From contig VHZZ01010834.1 in assembly GCA_009801015.1 (NCBI GenBank), forward strand, positions 26,066-51,608: a stretch of DNA of 25,543 nucleotides, in the 5' to 3' direction. Of this stretch, positions 18,993 through 25,543 are shown piece after piece. Source of the stretch: Silene noctiflora. Taxonomy: Eukaryota; Streptophyta; Magnoliopsida; Caryophyllales; Caryophyllaceae. The notes below the pieces were generated by a model. It worked only from the letters and a program-made list of their open reading frames with translations, was not told the DNA's origin and did not search any database. Position numbers and translations under genes: made by a program. How positions within the stretch are numbered: position 1 is the first letter of the stretch; each line of letters begins with the position of its first letter.

Positions 18993-19100
18993 CATGCTTA
19001 TTTTCGTTTTGTGGAGGAGACTGCAGACAAAATTTATGTGCCAGTCAAGATTAGGGTAAACAAGTTGAAGAACAGGCAGAGGAATGTAATAGAAATATGA
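18993..19100 (+). pseudogene. Severed RLP3 cytoplasmic tail
   Basis: Thirty-five codons plus stop, starting HAYFRFVEETADKIY and ending VIEI. They align with the RLP1 tail (HAYFQFVEETAERIY) and lie immediately after the right-hand target duplication of the MITE. Still open, so the insertion is young compared with the coding divergence. It cannot be translated as part of RLP3 unless the MITE is spliced out or excised. Confidence 0.88.
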
Positions 19101-19942
19101 AACAAAACATTTTGTTGGTACAACGTTGAAGAATATTTTACAACTTAGATTTATTTATATTATTTTTATTAGTACAAGGATGGTTAATTGTGGTTGTTAT
19201 GTAAAACATTGTGATGGTTGAGAGTATGATGAACTAGGTGATTATTCCTGGGGACAGTCATCTCTAATAAAATAAAATGTACTGACAGATAAATTGTCAT
19301 AACGTAGTACTCCCTTCATTCCATTTATGTATCGTATCAATTTTTCACCAAAAAGGGTCAATATAGAGGTCCAAGGGAGTTTTGCAAATGTCTCGTTCGA
19401 TTATCAGTAACTGCGTAATGCAGTTTGTATGTTCGTTTTCCGTTATACTTCATGAGTTCATGTTCATTCCTTTTGCTGCGTGTTTGTGATACTGTTACTT
19501 GAAGGTTTGATTGATGATTTCACATGGAGTTTCCAATTAGTCATTGTAAACTTGAATTCTCATCTCTGGCTGGTAGCCAGTTCACATATCTTAAACTTGG
19601 TAAATGAGTTATATCTATCGGGTTTTGTTGGGTGACTCGGTTCTGAGTCATGTAACAAGTAGGGCGATCTGGAGCGAGTTTTGGATCACTTTGTTTCATT
19701 TAGGCTCTGGTCAATTTCACGTCCAATGAAGTTCGAGCGAGATTTGGAACACATGGACTCAGTTCAAATTGCTTAGTGGGTTCTGTTTGATTTCGAATCA
19801 TTTAACCAGAGTAGATAGTTTTGTTATCCCACACTGTAATACGCCAGAGTCCAGGAAAAGGCTACTCGTTGTTGTCCCCCTAAGCTATTGACTCAGTCGG
19901 AGGGAGAACCATTGGCAGAGCTTGGAAAATAAACCACTAATC
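19101..19942. other. RLP3 3' region and spacer up to the copia insertion
   Basis: AATAAA-type signals at 19266-19276 may end the RLP3 transcript. A Stowaway-like edge (TACTCCCTTCATTCCATTTATG) begins near 19309 with no clear partner. The rest is unassigned. The words GCAGAGCTTGGAAAATA (19915-19931) also occur at 11243-11259 in the RLP2 upstream module, hinting that another module may have begun here. Ends in TAATC, the copia target duplication. Confidence 0.45.
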
Positions 19943-20162
19943 TATTACCTATCTCTAAGAGGACCGTTGCTCAGCACCATTGACAGATTCCCTCAATCAA
20001 GCAAATCTTTGATCTCCTTCCTCTTTTGTAAATATAGCTGTTGGTACATATATTTTCCATACTTACGAAGATTCTCGATGTATATATAAACTAGCATGTA
20101 CAATGTAAACGGCAAGTTACGAATACAATAATTCATGAATATATCATTCTCAATTCATAATA
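19943..20162 (+). repeat. Left LTR of the copia element
   Basis: 220 bp, starting TATTACC and ending TCATAATA just before the primer-binding site. The ends form a short inverted repeat TATTA/TAATA in place of the usual TG/CA. TATATATAAAC near 20080 may be the element's TATA box. Confidence 0.9.
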
Positions 20163-23100
20163 TGGTATCGGAATAGGTTTTATTTTTCTTCTTTCGCTGC
20201 CTCCATCGTTTTTTTTTATCGAACTCGAAACACAATGACGAACCCCGACACCAATCAAATCATTGACACCTCGAAACCTCAATCATATTCATACATCCAT
20301 GTCGAAAACCCCGGTGCTAACATCACTCAGGTCACTTTTAATGGCCAAAACTATGATGAATGGTCTCGTACGTTTAATCTTGCTCTTCTCGCCAAAGGAA
20401 AACTCGGCTACGTCGATGGTACGATTCCTAAACCTGCTTCAACAGCAGCTGATTTCCAGTCATGGCGGTCTGCTAATACATTAGTCACTGCCTGGATTTT
20501 TAATTCCATTGAAGCACCTCTTCGCAAAACGATCTCGCTTCGCCCTGAAGCAAAGCAGGTATGGCTCGACATTCGAAACCGTTTTTGTCAAAACAACGAT
20601 GCCCGCATTTATCAATTGCAGGCTGAACTTGTGGCATGTCGACAAGGACCAACGGAGTCTCTAATGACATATTACGGTCGTCTCACAAAGATTTGGGACG
20701 ATATCATTGAAGTTGATGCTATCCCTCCTTGTTCTTGCAATCCTTGTGCCTGTAATTGGGTAAGTATTATCGATGCTCGTCGCGATAAGAAAAGGGTACG
20801 TGATTTTTTAATGGGGTTAGATATGCGTTTTGACAATGCCCGTTCTCAGCTTTTAGGAGTTAACCCACTGCCCGCTCTTGATCTTGCTTATAATAGGCTC
20901 CTTCAAGACGAAGGAGTGCGTTCTCTCGCCCCTATTAACACCGAACCTAGACCTGACACAATGGCTCTTGTCGCCCGTACTTACACTGGACCACGACCAG
21001 CGGGGGGGAGGGGGACCTGACAACAGACCTCCTCGTGACCCAAACCGACCCTTCTGCATAGCTTGTCAACGATCTGGGCATTTATATAAGTCTTGCTTTC
21101 GTGTTACGGGAAATTTTCCCGATTGGTGGGGAGACCGACCCCGAGATCGTATTTATATCAATGAAACAGATATGAGTCGAACCATTGTCCCGGATGTCAA
21201 AGGAAGGGCTCAGTTTGATCGTAATAAGAAAACTTCTGCTCCTTTGTCAAATACTCCTCCACCTGCTCGTGCTAATATGGCGTCGGGTCAACCCTTCGTG
21301 CATACTGGCGAAGGTTCCTCCTCCTCTCGCTCGTTGCCTACATTTGATAAAGTTGATCTTAACAATTTAAGTCCAGTCGAACTCGAAGAATTGTCTCAAT
21401 TATGGCATGCTCGAAAATCCGAATCATCAACTGATCGTCTAAACGGTAACCCTTTATCTTTCTCTTGGATTATTGACACGGGTGCATCGCACCACATGTC
21501 TGGTTGTTTATCTCAATTCAAAAATATTCGTAATATTAATCCCGTCTCAGTTGGCTTACCAAATGGCGATTTAACTATCGCCACACAAAGTGGTGACATA
21601 TATTTATCATCTCGTTTAGTGCTACGCCATGTTTTATATGCTGCAAATTTAAACTGCAATTTAATTTCAGTTTCAAGTTTATTGCTCGATACATCTCTTA
21701 CTATCCAATTCTCTCACAAATTGTGTTTAATTCAGGACCGTTCCTCGAAGACGGTGATTGGTGCAGGTGAACAAAGTGAGGGCCTATATTACTTGAAGGG
21801 TGTTCGCAATGACGATGCTCACGTGTATGCCGTAGGAACCATGGATAAAACCGAACTTTGGCATCGAAGGTTGGGGCACCCATCCACATCTATTTCCAAG
21901 TTTCTTCCGTTTTTTACAAATAAAACTAGCTTTCATAGTAAACATTGTGGTATTTGCATTCGGGCTAAACAAACTCGAGAAAAATTTTCTTCAAGTTCGA
22001 ACATTGCTGACGGTGTTTTTGATTTGGTACACTGTGATTTATGGGGTTCATACTCCGAAAATGCATCATGTGGGTCACAATATTTTTTAACTATCGTGGA
22101 CGATTTTTCACGTTGCACTTGGGTTTATTTACTTCGTCGTAAAAGCGACACTCGTAAAACCTTACTAAACTATTTTGCCATGGTCGAGCGTCAATTTCAT
22201 AAGAAAATCAAGATTTTACGAAGCGATAATGGCACTGAATTTACCTGTCTTGTAAATTTTTTTAACGAAAATGGTATACTTTTTCAAACTTCCCAAGTTG
22301 ACACCCCCACAAAACGAACGGGTAGAGCGCAAACACCGTCACATTTTAAATGTCGCTCGCGCCCTTCTTTTTCAAGCTAGTCTACCTATTTTCTTTTGGG
22401 GGGAAAGCATTCTTACAACAGTTTATCTTATCAATCGAACTCCCTCGACCATTCATAATGGCAAGACACCCTACGAGATTCTATTCAATAAACCTCCACC
22501 ACTTAATCATATTCGAACTTTTGGATGCTTATGCTACGTGAAAAACATTAATCGATCCCATGATAAATTCGCTTCTCGGAGCCGAAAATGTATTTTCATA
22601 GGTTACCCATTTGGTAAAAAGGGGTGGCGGGTTTATGATCTCGACAATGGCACATACTTCTCGTCCCGTGACGTCGTATTTCTCGAACACGAATTTCCCT
22701 ATGAACAAATGAACATTCACGACCTTCCCATCACCTCCACAAACTTTCTGGATGACACTTTAACACCCATTGAGCATCTCCCAATAACCAGCCCAACCAT
22801 CCCTACACCACCAACTTCCACACAGCACCCCACGACTTCCGCCACAAACATACCCACCTCGACGAACCTCGACCCTACTACTCCAACCACGGCAGACCCA
22901 CCTTCTCCACCCTCGTCTATTACCAACAAGGACACGCTCACTACCGACTCTACCCCCATGGGCAAGGGCCAGCGACCCAAATTCCTCAGTTCTCACCTTA
23001 AAGATTTTGTCCTATCTTCGAAACGGCCCTCGACTCACTTGATCACCGCTCCCTCATCGTCTTCAGGTATGAAATATCCCATATCTCATTTTATTAATTA

Positions 23101-24481
23101 CGCGAAATTTTCTACTAACCACAAAACTTTCCTATCGGCCGTGACCAAAGGTTACGAGCCACGTCATTATAATGAAGCTGTGCAGGTACCCGAATGGCGA
23201 CAAGCAATGAAACTCGAAATCGAAGCTCTTGAGAACAATAAAACGTGGACTCTTGAACCACTTCCTCCAAACAAGAAAGCAATTGGATCCAAATGGGTGT
23301 ACAAAATAAAATACCACGCGGATGGATCAATCGAAAGATATAAAGCTCGATTGGTAGTCATGGGTCTCCGAAAATCCTTATACGGCCTTCGACAAGCCCC
23401 ACGATGCTGGTATGCCAAACTTGCTTCAGCTCTTCGCAATTATGGTTTCAAACAGTGCCCATATGATCATTCATTATTCTCCATTACAAAGTCCATCACC
23501 GAGGTTCATGTCTTAGTATATGTCGACGACCTCGTCATTTGCGGCAATGACACCAATCTGATTGATGAGTTCAAAACATATTTAAACACTTGCTTCCATA
23601 TGAAGGACTTAGGCTCCTTCAAATACTTCCTCGGTTTGGAAATAGCCCGCAACAATTCCGGGATATTTATTTCACAACGCAAGTATGCCCTCGACATCCT
23701 TACCGAAACAGGTCTCCTTGGCTCGAAACCTTCGTCTATCCCAATGGAACCGAATCACCGCTTGGGCACCTCCACCACATCCCTCATGGACGACCCACAA
23801 CCGTATCGTCGCTTAGTGGGCCGCTTGGTTTACCTAACAATAACCAGGCCAGAACTCATATATTCCGTCCACATTTTGGCTCAGTTTATGCATGCCCCAA
23901 CCACCGAACACTGGCAAGCTGCTCTCAATGTGGTCCGTTATATCAAAAACGCACCAGGACAAGGTATCTTACTTCGGGCAGACAATAATCTTCAACTACG
24001 AGCTTATTGCGATGCCGACTAGGCTAGTTGCCCGACCAGCAGACGCTCCCTCACTGCATATCTCGTCTTTTTAGGATCATCACCGATATCGTGGAAAATA
24101 AAGAAACAATCAACGGTCTCTCGTTCCTCAGCTGAAGCGGAATACCGAGCTATGGCATACACTACCTGTGAACTTAAATGGTTAAAAGGCCTTCTCAGTT
24201 TTCTTGGAATTTCACACGATGGTCCAATTCAACTTTTATGTGATAGTCAATCCGCATTATATATTGCTAAGAACCCGGTCTTTCACGAGCGAACAAAGCA
24301 CATCGAGGTTGACTGTCATTTTATTCGTGATGAAATTCAAAAAGGCGTCATTTCTACAAGCTATGTCCATACAAAGCAACAACTCGCCGATATATTTACA
24401 AAAGCACTTGGGTGCACGTCATTTGATGACCTATTATCCAAGTTGGGCGTTTCTAACATCTCCGCTCCAACTTGAGGGGGG

Positions 24482-24671
24482 TATTACCTATCTCTAAGAG
24501 GACCGTTGCTCAGCACCATTGACAGATTCCCTCAATCAAGCAAATCTTTGATCTCCTTCCTCTTTTGTAAATATAGNAGATTCTCGATGTATATATAAAC
24601 TAGCATGTACAATGTAAACGGCAAGTTACGAATACAATAATTCATGAATATATCATTCTCAATTCATAATA
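24482..24671 (+). repeat. Right LTR of the copia element
   Basis: Same TATTACC start, after the purine tract, and same TCATAATA end. Apart from a shorter stretch around an unresolved base it matches the left LTR with no difference that I can see. Confidence 0.9.
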
Positions 24672-24676
24672 TAATC

Positions 24677-25054
24677 AATTGTATTTTCTCCTGGTTCATT
24701 GCTAAATATAATCTCAGAGATAAACGAACAAATTGATTACGAATGGGAGTACGCGTTTTGGGAAGAGATGGAAGAGGTAAACTTTCCGTGGTGCACTCAC
24801 TCCACTAACATTATCTTTTTTTTTTTTCTTTTTTTTTGTCAGCAGTAAAAATAATGTAGCTTACATATTAGTAACCCGACTATCGGAGTCGGATTTTATT
24901 ATTACATTATTCGAATAAAAAAAATAAACTAAAGATGAGATTGCTAAACAAAGTAGCCTTCTTGAAAGGATGATCTGAGCTGGCCAAATGAGCAGATATT
25001 TCTTTTCTCTTCTTTATCAATTGCGTTTCAGAGGAGTTACCTACAACAAGAACA
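24677..25054. other. Spacer after the copia element
   Basis: No gene supported. Contains a T-rich run at about 24812-24837 and the palindrome-like CCCGACTATCGGAGTCGG near 24875. No terminal repeats or target duplications were found. Confidence 0.5.
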
Positions 25055-25062
25055 CTTACACC

Positions 25063-25232
25063 CAGTGGTGGAGCTAGGGGGCTAGCAGGGGCGGCCGCCC
25101 CCCCTGGCGGTTAAGTTTTTCGAAATTTTTAGTTAAATTTTTCGAATTTTTTCCGAGTGTCCCTTATATTATTACCCATCTGCCCCCCTAAAAATTTTCG
25201 TCCCTCGAACTCAAATCCTAACTCCGCCACTG
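25063..25232. mobile_element. Short hAT-type MITE
   Basis: 170 bp with inverted ends CAGTGGTGGAGCTAGG and, on the other strand, CAGTGGCGGAGTTAGG. Flanked by an 8-bp duplication with one mismatch, CTTACACC (25055-25062) and CTTATACC (25233-25240). A GC-rich block (GGCGGCCGCCCCCCC) is followed by an AT-rich centre with repeated TTTTTCGAA.TTTT. No coding capacity. The mismatch in the duplication suggests it is older than the MITE in RLP3. Confidence 0.82.
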
Positions 25233-25411
25233 CTTATACCACGAAGACGTAAAAATTTATAGAAGGATCTATTTGTGAAGCAAGTAGATAAATTGACTGG
25301 GTATAGTAATAATCATCATACATAAACACAGCCATTTTAATTGATTGGGTATAGTGTACGACCAGCACTTCCCACTGAAACATGACTGAACTGTTTGTCA
25401 GTGACTAAATA

Positions 25412-25543
25412 CTACTCCCTCCGATTCACATTAAAGGTAATATTGACTTTTTTGGCACTATTTATGGTTGTAGAGAATCTTTGATATTATTTGTAATATA
25501 TAAGAGAAAATATAGTCATGTGAGATCTTATTTGATTCATCGT
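25412..25543. mobile_element. Stowaway-like MITE edge, cut by the window end
   Basis: Begins TACTCCCTCCGATTCACATT, the Stowaway-type terminal word, and continues into AT-rich sequence without reaching an opposite end before the window stops. The family call rests on the terminal word alone. Confidence 0.5.

Larger units (their letters stand above)
19943..24671 (+). mobile_element. Ty1/copia LTR retrotransposon, broken
   Basis: About 4.7 kb with an LTR at each end, a 5-bp target duplication TAATC (19938-19942 and 24672-24676), a primer-binding site TGGTATCGGAA starting at 20163 (close to the initiator-Met tRNA type) and a purine-rich GAGGGGGG just before the right LTR. Parts in copia order: gag-like region about 20235-21000, zinc knuckle CIACQRSGHLYKSC near 21050, protease DTGASHHMSG near 21475, pre-integrase HRRLGHPS near 21860 and integrase core to about 22600, reverse transcriptase (YVDDLVICG near 23520), RNase H to about 24470. 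The order with integrase before reverse transcriptase separates it from Ty3 elements. The interior is broken, with about four breaks. The LTRs match closely, so insertion is recent. Size and short LTRs fit an Ale/Retrofit-like lineage, which is tentative. Confidence 0.93.

Noticed and set aside
22717-22996. Long minus-strand frames in the copia region.
   Set aside because: They are antisense shadows of a Thr/Pro/Ser-rich stretch between integrase and reverse transcriptase.
1-25543. CRISPR arrays, tRNA or rRNA genes, bacterial operons.
   Set aside because: No regularly spaced repeats, tRNA-like cloverleaf or rRNA words were seen; the content is that of a plant nuclear genome.

Overview
The window is nuclear DNA from a flowering plant, very probably a dicot. 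The evidence is a local cluster of leucine-rich-repeat receptor-like protein (RLP) genes of the EIX/Cf type, an L1-type LINE, a Ty1/copia element, a Helitron, and MITEs of the MULE, hAT and Stowaway types. The MITE termini resemble ones I associate with Caryophyllales, but I would not commit to a species. Isolated N bases point to a draft assembly.

Layout. 1-1641: 3' part of a dead LINE with a poly-A tail. 1678-3779: a short tandem duplication whose second copy is split by a 1.8 kb non-autonomous Helitron (1888-3701), which itself carries a nested MULE-type MITE (3397-3583). 3780-4321: AT-rich DNA with two tandem half-Stowaway ends. 4322-7928: two copies of a roughly 1.6 kb RLP-upstream module. 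Each holds a relic of an RLP signal-peptide region; the first ends in an orphan promoter with no gene, the second leads into RLP1. 7929-10537: RLP1, two exons, apparently intact (840 aa). 11160-14640: RLP2 with its upstream module, a pseudogene. 15225-19100: RLP3 with its upstream module, whose last 35 codons were cut off by a hAT-type MITE (18453-18984). 19943-24671: a copia retrotransposon with matching LTRs and a 5-bp target duplication, broken inside. 25063-25232: a small hAT-type MITE. 25412 to the end: the edge of another MITE.

How the genes work together. The three RLP genes are tandem paralogues. Each codes for signal peptide, LRRNT cap, many extracellular LRRs, island, final LRRs, acidic juxtamembrane segment and one transmembrane helix, with a short tail and no kinase. 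All three have one short phase-1 intron after an LTG codon triplet, so the apparent breaks there are splice sites. RLPs of this class usually act at the plasma membrane as immune receptors with SOBIR1 and BAK1-type kinases; the ligand cannot be read from the sequence. Repeated TTGACT sites (W-box core) in the upstream modules suggest WRKY control. The cluster shows gene birth and death in progress: one intact gene, one tail-less gene, one pseudogene and two headless or bodiless relics.

I found no wholly new system. The observations most worth checking are the MITE that supplies the stop codon of RLP3, the Helitron with its empty site next door, and the shared intron whose retention would give a secreted ectodomain.
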